Of a stretch of 12,673 nucleotides of DNA, positions 1 through 6,799 are shown piece by piece. The position numbers and the translations under genes were made by a program. The stretch is from Deltaproteobacteria bacterium (GTDB taxonomy: Bacteria > Desulfobacterota_C > Deferrisomatia > Deferrisomatales > JACRMM01): NCBI GenBank assembly GCA_016218905.1, contig JACRCS010000364.1:1-12673 (forward strand), written 5' to 3'. Each line of letters opens with the position of its first letter. Within the stretch, counting starts at the first letter, position 1. The notes below the pieces were generated by a model. That model was given only the letters and a program-made list of their open reading frames with translations. It was not told the origin of the DNA and ran no database searches.

Positions 1-297
1 GAAGACGACGAACCACGTCTCGTTCGCGTCCGCCGGCGCGAGGAAGCCAACTTCCGTGCCGTCGGCCGGATTGCCGAACGACTCCATCAGCTTCTTCGTG
101 TCCTCGGCCCCGGCGAAGACGAACTTCTCCGGCACCTTCAGCTCGGCCACCTTCTCGCCGAGGTCGGTGGTGGAAGGCCCCTGCTTCCAGTCGATCTTCG
201 GCCCTTCGGCCTCGGCGAGCGACGTGGCGGCGGAAACGGCGAGGGACAGCACGAGCAGACAGCGCACGGCGTGGCGCGACGCGAACGGATTGAACAC
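1..297 (-). CDS. DUF2167 domain protein, N-terminal 99 residues (partial)
   Basis: The frame is open from a GTG at 297 to the window edge, so the C-terminus is missing. The start is well supported: GGGAGGAG at 302-309 lies just upstream. Residues about 9-28 (HAVRCLLVLSLAVSAATSLA) form a signal peptide or membrane anchor. The mature part begins with IDWKQGP, then LGEKVAELKVPEKFVF, a DTKKLM segment, a GNPADG turn and WFVVF at the cut. This order (W-x-x-GP, LG-x-x-A-x-L-x-VP, D-x-x-x-LM, GNP, WFV-F) matches the start of DUF2167 membrane-anchored proteins, whose function is unknown. Those proteins usually end in C-terminal membrane segments, which would lie outside this window. It is transcribed divergently from the lipase gene, with 182 bp between the two starts. 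Family assignment is by eye. Confidence 0.8.
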   Translation of the reverse strand, partial: MFNPFASRHAVRCLLVLSLAVSAATSLAEAEGPKIDWKQGPSTTDLGEKVAELKVPEKFVFAGAEDTKKLMESFGNPADGTEVGFLAPADANETWFVVF

Positions 298-479
298 AGC
301 TCTCCTCCCGATCCGGATTATGCCGCCGCTCATGTGCCGGCCGGTGCCGCGTGGCTCAGTCGAGGCTCGTCCCGGCGATCCCGCTCTCGTCCGTTTCAAA
401 GGTCATGTCCCCATTTCCAGCGTCCGTCTGATAGGCTTGAAAACCGAACGCCCATTCGGTATTTCAGTGGAGGCTCGAG
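298..479. promoter_or_regulatory. Divergent intergenic region with hairpin before lipase gene
   Basis: This 182-bp stretch separates two divergent genes and must hold both promoters. A perfect inverted repeat, ACCGAA at 443-448 and TTCGGT at 455-460 with a 6-nt loop, is flanked by AAA and TTT that could extend the stem past one bulged base. It sits directly before the lipase ribosome binding site GGAGG (469-473). It could be a 5' UTR stem or an operator. I cannot pick convincing -35/-10 boxes for either direction. Confidence 0.4.
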
Positions 480-1433
480 ATGAAGGGAATTCGGCTCACG
501 CTCGTCGCCCTGACCTTTCTCGCCATCGCCCTCGCCCCGTCCGCGACGGCGCAGTCGGGCATCACGCCCCATTTCGATGCGTGGCTCTCCTCGCACGGCT
601 ACGGCGGCCACGACTTCGCCCGCGGCGACGTCCCGGGTGGGAGCTACGGCGGGAAGACCGGCGACGGCGACACCGTCGTCAACCAGCCGGTCATCTTCAT
701 TCACGGCAACGGCGACAGCGCTCTGGGAACCGGGACCGTCGGCATGACGGGATGGAGCGCCTCCCTCGCTTACTTCCAGTCGAAGGGGTACAAGAGCTCG
801 GAGCTCTACGCGACGACGTGGGGTCCGGCCGACACGCTCCAGACCGCGCTCCAGTATCACTCCCGAAGCCACCTCGAGCGGCTTCGCGCGTTCATCCAGG
901 CCGTGAAGGCCTACACCGGCGCCGCGAAGGTCGACATCGTCGCCCACTCGATGGGCGTCACGCTCGCCCGCAAAGCGATCAAGGGCGGGGCGGCCTACGA
1001 CTCGCTCGGCGGAGGCGCGTACGACCTCGGAGCCTCGCTCACCTCGAGCGTCGACTCCTTCGTCGGAATCGCCGGTGGCAACCGGGGCCTCGTCGCCTGC
1101 TACCTGACGGGGCCGACGACGCCCACCTGCGGCAACACGAACGGCCTCTATCCCGGCTACCTCGTCGGCTTCTACGGCCCATTCGGCGTCTCGGAGTTCC
1201 TCGTCGCCCTCAACTCGACGTCCCGTTTCGAGGGGTCGTATCGATTCTCGATCTGGTCCACGGTCGACGAGGTCATCGGCTACGGCGATCTCGTCTACGG
1301 CAGGTACACGAGCCAGATCCCGGGCCAGACCGGCGAGAAGCGCTACGGCACCGTCCCCTACGGCCACTTCGGCTGCAAGGATCAAACGGGCGCCGTGCAG
1401 TGGAAGATGGTGACGGCGCACTCCGGATACTGA
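480..1433 (+). CDS. Secreted lipase class 2 / PhaZ7-like PHB depolymerase
   Basis: A 317-residue exported alpha/beta hydrolase. ATG 480 is preceded by GGAGG at 469-473. Residues 1-25 form a signal peptide ending ATA-Q. Motifs in order: the oxyanion-side VIFIHGNGD (71-79), YHS near 126, VKAYTG (142-147), the nucleophile box VDIVAHSMG with Ser157, IAGGNRGL (197-204) followed by the Cys pair around CYLTG and PTCG, the probable acid Asp263 in STVDEVIG, and the probable His296 in YGHFG. These blocks and their order closely recall the extracellular short-chain-length poly(3-hydroxybutyrate) depolymerase PhaZ7 of Paucimonas lemoignei, which uses AHSMG rather than the common GxSxG. The protein probably hydrolyses ester bonds outside the cytoplasm, of lipids or of polyester. 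It is somewhat shorter than PhaZ7, and its substrate cannot be read from sequence. Hydrolase fold is nearly certain, polymer specificity is not. Confidence 0.9.
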   Translation: MKGIRLTLVALTFLAIALAPSATAQSGITPHFDAWLSSHGYGGHDFARGDVPGGSYGGKTGDGDTVVNQPVIFIHGNGDSALGTGTVGMTGWSASLAYFQSKGYKSSELYATTWGPADTLQTALQYHSRSHLERLRAFIQAVKAYTGAAKVDIVAHSMGVTLARKAIKGGAAYDSLGGGAYDLGASLTSSVDSFVGIAGGNRGLVACYLTGPTTPTCGNTNGLYPGYLVGFYGPFGVSEFLVALNSTSRFEGSYRFSIWSTVDEVIGYGDLVYGRYTSQIPGQTGEKRYGTVPYGHFGCKDQTGAVQWKMVTAHSGY

Positions 1434-1445
1434 GCCGGGGATCGC

Positions 1446-1462
1446 CCTGCCACCAAGGCAGG
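1446..1462 (+). terminator. Small hairpin after lipase gene
   Basis: CCTGCC and GGCAGG form a perfect 6-bp stem with a 5-nt ACCAA loop, 12 bp after the lipase stop codon. No T-run follows, so it is not a canonical intrinsic terminator. It could be an mRNA 3' stem or an attenuating element before the next gene, which starts 43 bp downstream. Confidence 0.3.
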
Positions 1463-1505
1463 CACCTCCATCCCGCATTCCCGAGGCCGGCGCTACGATG
1501 AACCC

Positions 1506-2723
1506 GTGTTGCCCGATCCTGTTCCGCCACCTCCCGCGTCGGGCTTCGGCCCTCCCCCGCCGCCGGCCCCGGGGGGCACCGTCACGGTCCGGCCCTTGCC
1601 CGACGGCGAAGAGATCGTTCTCAGGCCCACGGGCTGGGTCCGCTTCCTCCCCGCGGCATTTCTCGCCTTCTGGATCTGCGGCTGGGCGGCCGGCGAGCTG
1701 GTCGTCCTCACGATCCTCCTCGGGCCCTTCGCCGAGCCGCTCTTCGAGGGGTTGCGAGAAGCCCTGCCCGGGACGTGGCCCCGCCTACCCCGTTTCGCTG
1801 GGGACACGCCGTGGCCCGTCGTCGTCTTTCTCTCCATCTGGTTCGCGTTCTGGACTTGGGGCGGCCTGTCGGCCCTCCGGGAGCTTCTCCGGCTTCTGGC
1901 CGGCCGTGACCTCTTCTCGACCCGCCCCGGCGGCTTCACCGTCCGCCGATGCGCGGGGCCCTTCGGGCGGTCCAAGAGCTACGCCGCGCCGCAGGTCTCG
2001 GCGGTCTTCGCCCAGCCGCGCAGGTCCCGCCTCGTCGCCGTCGTGGGCGGCAAGGAGACGGTCCTTTCGACCGGGACGCCGCTGCCGGTCGCGGAGTGGC
2101 TCGCCGAGAGGCTCCGGGCAGCCCTGGGGTTGCGAAGCCCCGCCGCCTCGGACGGGGCGGCGGCAGAAGCCGCGGCGATCGCGGAGGCGCCGGTACCGAG
2201 GGAGTGGTGTGCCGAGGCGCTGCCGGAGGGAGGCGTCCTCCTCTCGGCTCTCCCTGCCCGGTCCCGCAAGACGGCCGGGTGCGCCTTGACCCTCGCCCTC
2301 GTCCTCAGCACGGCGTTCGTGGCCTTCGTCCGCGCCGACTTCGAGCGTGCGGCGTGGGGCGTCGTCCTCTTCGGAATCGTCGCATTCGCCATCGACCTCC
2401 TCTGCCTCTGGGCAGCCTTCGCACGCGAAACGTGGAGGCTCGCGCCCTCCCGCATCGCGAGGACGTGGCGGCTCGGGCCGTGGGAGCGGAGGCGCGAAGT
2501 GCGTCATGGCGCCCTCACGGTGAGCGTGACCTCCGACTCCGACGGAGACGACTGGTTCCTGCTCGAGGCCCGAGGGGATGGGGCGCCGCTGCGGATGGCG
2601 AAGGCCGCGAACGACGGGCCCGCCGTCCTCGAGCTCGCCCGGTACGCCGCGCGCCAGTCGGGCTTCCCCCTCGACGTCCCGCGCGAGGTCCGTGCGGCGG
2701 CGGGGGAGCCGGGAGGCGGCTGA
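1506..2723 (+). CDS. Four-helix membrane protein with duplicated halves, unknown function
   Basis: A 405-residue protein starting at GTG 1506; no clear Shine-Dalgarno precedes it, so the start is provisional. The first 25 residues are proline rich and cytoplasmic-looking. Hydrophobic helices lie near 47-72, 103-124, 257-276 and 282-305. The two halves look alike: each has a pair of helices, a basic stretch (LRELLRLLAGRDLF; ARETWRLAPSRIARTWRLGP) and then a soluble beta-rich domain of about 60-80 residues ending in a helix (PVAEWLAERLRAAL; AVLELARYAARQSG). An Ala-rich linker around 213-226 joins them. This suggests an internal duplication of a two-helix plus PH-like beta module. I do not recognise a named family and propose no function. 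It lies 72 bp after the lipase gene on the same strand and may be cotranscribed with it. It converges with the next gene across 88 bp. Confidence 0.75.
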   Translation: MLPDPVPPPPASGFGPPPPPAPGGTVTVRPLPDGEEIVLRPTGWVRFLPAAFLAFWICGWAAGELVVLTILLGPFAEPLFEGLREALPGTWPRLPRFAGDTPWPVVVFLSIWFAFWTWGGLSALRELLRLLAGRDLFSTRPGGFTVRRCAGPFGRSKSYAAPQVSAVFAQPRRSRLVAVVGGKETVLSTGTPLPVAEWLAERLRAALGLRSPAASDGAAAEAAAIAEAPVPREWCAEALPEGGVLLSALPARSRKTAGCALTLALVLSTAFVAFVRADFERAAWGVVLFGIVAFAIDLLCLWAAFARETWRLAPSRIARTWRLGPWERRREVRHGALTVSVTSDSDGDDWFLLEARGDGAPLRMAKAANDGPAVLELARYAARQSGFPLDVPREVRAAAGEPGGG

Positions 2724-2811
2724 AGGACGGAGCCCTCGCCGTCCCGTCGCAGTCGACTGGCGCGCCTGCGCTCCCAGCGCAACGCCGGTGCCCGGCCGGC
2801 GAGGAGGTCCG

Positions 2812-4545
2812 TCAGTAGGCGATCCCCAGGAGCGTAAAGAGCGAGGAGAGGTCCGCGCCGATCCGGTTCTCGAAGACCGCCTTGATCTCGGCGTTCGTGA
2901 GATCGGTGTCGGTCCCGTGCGCGTCCACGAGGTCCCGCCAGATCTCGGCCGCGCAGTCGCTTCCGCAGCCGTGATCGACCTCGAGGCGCCGGAAGAGCTC
3001 GCTGCCGACGGGGTGTCCATCGGTGTCCCCGGGGACCCAGAAGCGCCAGTCCGGCATCATGAGCATCGGGTCGCCCCCGCAGTCGAGGCGGACCACCGCC
3101 AGGATCGAGAAACCCACGTCGAGCCAGCTCGGGAGGGTCCTGGCGAAGGCGTAGTGGTTGAAGACGTGCATCGGCTCGTGCAGCTCCCAGCGGAGGTCGA
3201 GCGGGTCGATGACGCGAGTCTGGCCGGGGAGGATTCTCCCCTGGAAGCCCACGACGGTGAGCGCGGACCCGCCGAAGCCATAGGACCACGAGACGTTCAC
3301 AAAAGGGGTCGCGTGCTCGCCGTGGAGCGTCCGGGAGAGGGGGACCGGAAGCGGACGCAGCAGGCTGGCCTCGAGGCAGGAGCGGGCCGAGCGGACGAAG
3401 CCCAACGTCGTACCGACGAAATCCTCCCGTTCCGCCTTGGTCGGCTGGAGGTTCTGGCCGGCGAAGCGGGCTTCGTCATCACAAAGGCCGTCGAGGCATC
3501 CCCACGTCGTCCGACCCGTCTCAGCCGCGAACCTGTACCCGACGAGGGCGAGGTTCGTCAGGGAGGTCCACTTGAAGATCTTGAGCTTGTAGATCTTCGT
3601 GTTCCGCTCGTTGAGGAGACAGTAGAGGGCACCCGTCTCCAGAAAGCTCGAGGTGGAACCGGGGGTGTAGGTGTAGGTCGGGAGGATCCCCGGCTCGCCG
3701 GTGATGGTGTAGGCGGGGCACGAGACGTCTTCGAGCCCTCCGACGTTTCCCCGGTAGAGGAGCATCGCGTTCGAGTAGCCGTAGTTCGGGGAGAACGGCA
3801 GGATGAAGCCCTGTGAGGTGTTGAGGAAGCTGAAGCCGGTGTGGACGAGGTCGCCGCCGAGGCTCACCCGGCGTTCCGGCCGCTCCAGCTTGAACAGGAA
3901 AGGGTAAAGGGGCCAGCCGCTTTCGTCGACACCGCCTTCGCTCATCGGGAGGGCGACGAAGTACGCGCCTCCCGAGCTCGCGGCACTGTCTCCCTTCCGG
4001 CTCGGGACGGGGGCGTTCGCGAGGATGAGCTTCCGGTTCTGGACGTTCGTGGCGTAGTTGCGCTCGGCCCTGAGGGCGAAGCGGTACCTCCGCCCGTTGC
4101 CGAAGCTGAAGGCCGACTCGGCGCGGAGCGGGGGGACGTGACAGATCTTCGTGGTGCCGGGGTTCCTCACCGTGTCGGTGTTGTCGATCCAGGTCCCCCG
4201 GCTCGTGACCTCGCCCATGTAGGCAGGGAGCGCTCCCGACATGTACCAGACGTGCATCCTGAGCCACGACTGCTCGCACGCGGTCTGGGTCGTCGGCTCG
4301 TCGTCGCCCCAGCTCATGTAGGTGCCCGGTAGGGGAGCGAGCGCCGAGTAGGTGACGTCCACGACGGAGCCGTTCGGGCAGCCCGTCGAGCCGTAGGCCG
4401 TCGACCTCTGCCAGAGGTGGGGCCGCCCGTCCGTGAACGTCCGGTCGGCGGGCACCGTATCGCAGTGGTCGTTGGGGCCGACGGCGAGCGCCGCCGAGCC
4501 GCCGAGCGAAAGGATGCACACCGCGACGATCAGGGCCTTACGCAT
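2812..4545 (-). CDS. Large secreted protein with HExxH metalloprotease-like motif
   Basis: A 577-residue exported protein. ATG 4545 is chosen because GAGGAGG (4554-4560) lies 8 nt upstream and the protein then begins with a clean signal peptide, MRKALIVAVC...AALA, cleaved near residue 21; an in-frame ATG at 4581 would bury it. Residues about 22-400 are beta-rich with scattered Cys and many aromatic residues, and resemble nothing I can name. Near the C-terminus is HEPMH (His456, Glu457, His460), followed 14 residues later by WLDVGFS (474-480). In gluzincin-type zinc peptidases HExxH is followed by a W-L-x-E-G-like segment whose Glu is the third zinc ligand; here Val477 takes that place, with Asp476 beside it. 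The tail (CGSDCAAEIW, then a short helical end) also fits such a domain. It may be an extracellular protease, a variant using Asp, or an inactive relative. Being secreted is well supported, catalysis is not. Confidence 0.75.
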   Translation of the reverse strand: MRKALIVAVCILSLGGSAALAVGPNDHCDTVPADRTFTDGRPHLWQRSTAYGSTGCPNGSVVDVTYSALAPLPGTYMSWGDDEPTTQTACEQSWLRMHVWYMSGALPAYMGEVTSRGTWIDNTDTVRNPGTTKICHVPPLRAESAFSFGNGRRYRFALRAERNYATNVQNRKLILANAPVPSRKGDSAASSGGAYFVALPMSEGGVDESGWPLYPFLFKLERPERRVSLGGDLVHTGFSFLNTSQGFILPFSPNYGYSNAMLLYRGNVGGLEDVSCPAYTITGEPGILPTYTYTPGSTSSFLETGALYCLLNERNTKIYKLKIFKWTSLTNLALVGYRFAAETGRTTWGCLDGLCDDEARFAGQNLQPTKAEREDFVGTTLGFVRSARSCLEASLLRPLPVPLSRTLHGEHATPFVNVSWSYGFGGSALTVVGFQGRILPGQTRVIDPLDLRWELHEPMHVFNHYAFARTLPSWLDVGFSILAVVRLDCGGDPMLMMPDWRFWVPGDTDGHPVGSELFRRLEVDHGCGSDCAAEIWRDLVDAHGTDTDLTNAEIKAVFENRIGADLSSLFTLLGIAY

Positions 4546-5031
4546 TCTCGATTCCTCCTCGCCGGTCCTGTGGCGGTGCAATCCCGTCGCGGCGCCGGCC
4601 TGTCGTCGCGGCCAGGGTGTCTCACCTCGTATGTCGCTCGCGGATCGCGTGAAATCAAGACGCGTCGTGGCCCGATTCCTCTCTCCGCTCTCGCTTTCGC
4701 CTGCGGAGAATCTAGGTCCTGCAATGCAGCATCGCCAGCGTCGCGAGGCCTTGGCCGGTGACGTGGCGCACGGAGGCGTCGGCTTTCACGTTCGCATTGG
4801 CGGGCACGTTCGGCGCCGCACCACAGAGACCTGGACAGACGTAACGGGCTCCTGGCAACCCTCCTCGCGCCAGGCAACCATCTACTCCGCTGAGTAGTCG
4901 ACCATCCCGTTCCGCGATTCGTTCGAGCGGGACCCGTCGCGGGTACGCGCTCTCGAAGGCGGTACGTCACAATATCCGGGCGGCTCGCCCGTCTACGTCG
5001 GTAGGTGAGAGACGCGGCGAGCCTGGACCCG
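4546..5031. other. 486-bp intergenic space with hairpins and possible coding remnant
   Basis: No complete gene is convincing here. It must contain promoters for the minus-strand HExxH gene and the plus-strand sigma factor. Near the sigma gene are three short stems: TCCCGTTC/GAGCGGGA (4905-4932, one G-T pair), ACCCG/CGGGT (4932-4944) and CGGGCG/CGCCCG with a 3-nt loop (4977-4991). Stems of this size are common in GC-rich DNA. On the minus strand, 4712-4860 reads as codons with strongly GC-rich third positions and ends in a TAG at 4712-4714, as if it were the tail of a lost gene. No start codon with a ribosome binding site goes with it. Confidence 0.4.
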
Positions 5032-5598
5032 ATGACACGCGAAGAGGACCAGGGGATCTCCGAGGTGATCCGCCAGGAGCGGTCCCGGCTGTACGGCTTC
5101 ATTCGCGGGCGCGTGCCGGACCCGCGCGACGCCGAGGACATCCTGCAGGAGGTGTTCTGCGAGCTGGTGGAGGCGAACCGCCTGCTCATGCCGATCGAGC
5201 ACGTCACGGGCTGGCTCTTCCGCGTGGCTCGGAATCGCATCACCGACCTCTTCCGCAGGAAGGGACCGGAGCGCTTCGGCGAGGCGGCCGGTCCCCTGGC
5301 GGACGACGAGGACGACGAGCCGCTGGGGCTCGAAGAGCTCCTCCCCTCGCCGGACGCCGGGCCCCAAGCCCGGTACGCCCGCAACGTGCTCCTCGGGGAG
5401 CTCGAGCTGGCCGTCGCCGAGCTCCCCCGGGAGCAGCGGGACGTGTTCATCTGGCACGAGCTGGATGGGCGCAGCTTTAAGGAGATGGCCGCGGAGACGG
5501 GCGTGAGCGTGAACACGCTGCTCTCGCGTAAGCGCTACGCCGTCCTGCACCTGCGCAAGCGGCTGAAGGTCGTCCACGAAGGATTCACGAAGGGATGA
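5032..5598 (+). CDS. ECF-family RNA polymerase sigma factor
   Basis: A 188-residue sigma-70 family factor of the short extracytoplasmic-function type, with regions 2 and 4 only. Region 2 spans about 18-78 and shows DAEDILQEVF (33-42) and WLFRVARNRITDLFRRK (61-77), the core-binding and -10-recognition helices. A linker rich in Asp and Glu follows (about 90-108). Region 4 spans about 121-178, with LPREQRDVF and the helix-turn-helix FKEMAAETGVSVNTLLSRKR that reads the -35 element. I chose ATG 5032 because the protein then starts like other ECF factors; a GTG at 5005 would add nine residues, and neither has a strong ribosome binding site. The next gene starts 10 bp downstream, so the two form an operon. 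ECF factors often work with a cotranscribed membrane partner that controls them. No zinc-binding anti-sigma motif is visible next door. Confidence 0.95.
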   Translation: MTREEDQGISEVIRQERSRLYGFIRGRVPDPRDAEDILQEVFCELVEANRLLMPIEHVTGWLFRVARNRITDLFRRKGPERFGEAAGPLADDEDDEPLGLEELLPSPDAGPQARYARNVLLGELELAVAELPREQRDVFIWHELDGRSFKEMAAETGVSVNTLLSRKRYAVLHLRKRLKVVHEGFTKG

Positions 5599-5608
5599 GG
5601 GAATGGCC

Positions 5609-5962
5609 ATGAGAAAGAGATGGATGCTGTTCGTGCCGCTCGCGATACTCGGCGCCCTGCTGTTCGTCGCCCTCGGCGGCGAGATCGTCCGGCAGCTGTG
5701 GAACTGGCTGCTGCCGCCGCTCTTCGGCTGGCACGAGGTCACCTTCTGGCAGGCTCTCGGCCTTCTCGCTCTCTGCCGGATCCTCTTCGGCGGATCGGGG
5801 TTTCGCGGCTCCGGCTCCGGCGTTCGCCGCCGCATGGCCGAGCGCTGCGAGTCGATGACACCCGAGGAGCGGGACCGCGTCCGGCAGCGCCTGCGCGATC
5901 GATGGGGCTTCGGCCCGTCCGCGAGCAACAGGAAGGACGAAGAGCCCGCGGCGGAAGGCTGA
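5609..5962 (+). CDS. Small two-helix membrane protein paired with ECF sigma factor
   Basis: A 117-residue protein. The ATG at 5609 is preferred because GAGGGA (5597-5602) lies 6 nt upstream; the ATG at 5603 touches that site. Hydrophobic helices cover about 6-24 and 45-62, joined by LWNWLLPPLFGWHEVTFWQA, a pattern I associate with small proteins found after ECF sigma genes. A Gly-Ser-rich hinge (63-72) leads to a basic, charged helical tail with MTPEERDRVRQRLRDRWG (83-100). The tail would be cytoplasmic if both ends are inside. Given 10-bp spacing to the sigma gene, it may sense envelope state and modulate the sigma factor, or be a regulon member. That is inference; it lacks the HxxxCxxC motif of ZAS-type anti-sigma factors. 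Confidence 0.8.
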   Translation: MRKRWMLFVPLAILGALLFVALGGEIVRQLWNWLLPPLFGWHEVTFWQALGLLALCRILFGGSGFRGSGSGVRRRMAERCESMTPEERDRVRQRLRDRWGFGPSASNRKDEEPAAEG

Positions 5963-6227
5963 GTCGGACCGCGACCGTCTGGGTCAGGGTCAACGGACCG
6001 GCTCCGCCGTCCACCGCTGGGCCGCTGCCCTCGACGAGGACCTCGCGCCCTTCCTCGAGCTCTGCCGTCGCCGCCTGATGCTTCGCGACAAAGGCGTTCA
6101 GCTGATCGGCGACCTCTTCGTCGATCTCCCCGAGCCCGTCCACGAGACGGTCGCCCCCGTCGAGGTCGCCGCCTGCCCAGAGGGCGAGCGCGCGCCGCTC
6201 CCCCATGGCCGTCTGCCAGGCGGTCAT
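5739..6227 (-). pseudogene. Possible minus-strand gene remnant, unknown
   Basis: From ATG 6227 the minus strand reads MTAWQTAMGERRALALWAGG and on through an acidic, helix-like stretch (GEIDEEVADQLNAFVAKHQA) for about 85 codons. Over 5963-6227 nearly every third codon position is G or C, as in the real genes here. The signal fades where the frame runs antisense to the small membrane protein gene, below 5962, and the frame there stays open to 5739 only as a Pro/Arg/Ser-rich shadow. This fits a gene that has lost its 3' part, or a chance frame in GC-rich DNA. No good ribosome binding site is visible. A plus-strand frame through the same bases is also open but has poorer third positions. I do not recognise the protein. 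Confidence 0.25.
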
Positions 6228-6274
6228 GCTCGTCTCGTTCACGCCCTCGCTATCATTCGCACTCGGAGGTCCAC

Positions 6275-6691
6275 ATGAGACGTATGTTCGTGGCAGCGAC
6301 GGTCCACCTTCTTCTTGCCGGTCCCTGCTTCGCGGACGAAAATGCCGCAGTCCGCCAGGCCCAGGCAGCCGCAACCACCTGGCTCACCCTGACCGATGCC
6401 GCGAAATACGGGCCGAGCTGGGACGAGGCTGCATCGCTCTTCAAGGCCGCCGTCACGAAAGCCAGCTGGGAGAGCGCGCTGAAGGGCGTACGTGCGCCTC
6501 TCGGCGTCGTCAAGTCACGCAAGTTGAGAGCAGCCACCTTCACTCGCACTCTCCCTGGCGCCCCTGACGGCGAGTATGTCGTCATCCAGTTCGATACTCA
6601 GTTCGAGAGCAAGGCCGCAGCCGTCGAGACGATCACTCCCATGCACGAGAAGGACGGCTCCTGGCGCGTCAGCGGCTACTTCATCAAGTAG
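6275..6691 (+). CDS. Secreted DUF4019 domain protein
   Basis: A 138-residue protein with ATG 6275 and GGAGG at 6265-6269. Residues 1-20 form a signal peptide ending CFA before DEN. The mature protein matches DUF4019 from end to end: a first helix ending AATTWLTLTDAAKYGPSWDE, a second helix (AASLFKAAVTKASWESALKG), RAPLGVVKSRKL, then beta strands with LPGAPDGEYVVIQFDTQF and a final DGSWRVSGYFIK. This is the NTF2-like, cystatin-like layout known for the family, which is usually found alone, secreted or periplasmic, and has no established function. No catalytic residues can be pointed to. It stands apart from its neighbours, and the next gene starts 108 bp downstream. Confidence 0.9.
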   Translation: MRRMFVAATVHLLLAGPCFADENAAVRQAQAAATTWLTLTDAAKYGPSWDEAASLFKAAVTKASWESALKGVRAPLGVVKSRKLRAATFTRTLPGAPDGEYVVIQFDTQFESKAAAVETITPMHEKDGSWRVSGYFIK

Positions 6692-6799
6692 CTGCAGGGA
6701 ATCCGCCGTACCCGCGCGGGGCCTGGTGAGCCAGAGCGACCATCTCGAGCGTCGTGACGAACTCGGTGGGGCCAGCGTTTGAGCTTACGCAGGAGCCGC

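Noticed and set aside
396..1478. Minus-strand open frame of 360 codons
   Set aside because: Antisense to the lipase gene, whose motifs and signal peptide are unmistakable; the minus frame is a Val/Ala/Arg/Gly-rich shadow.
2578..3816. Plus-strand open frame of 412 codons
   Set aside because: It crosses the end of the membrane protein gene and runs antisense to the HExxH gene; composition is that of a shadow.
4433..4897. Plus-strand frame ending TIYSAE before the sigma gene
   Set aside because: Its first part is antisense to the HExxH gene start, the rest has no domain and poor third-position bias.
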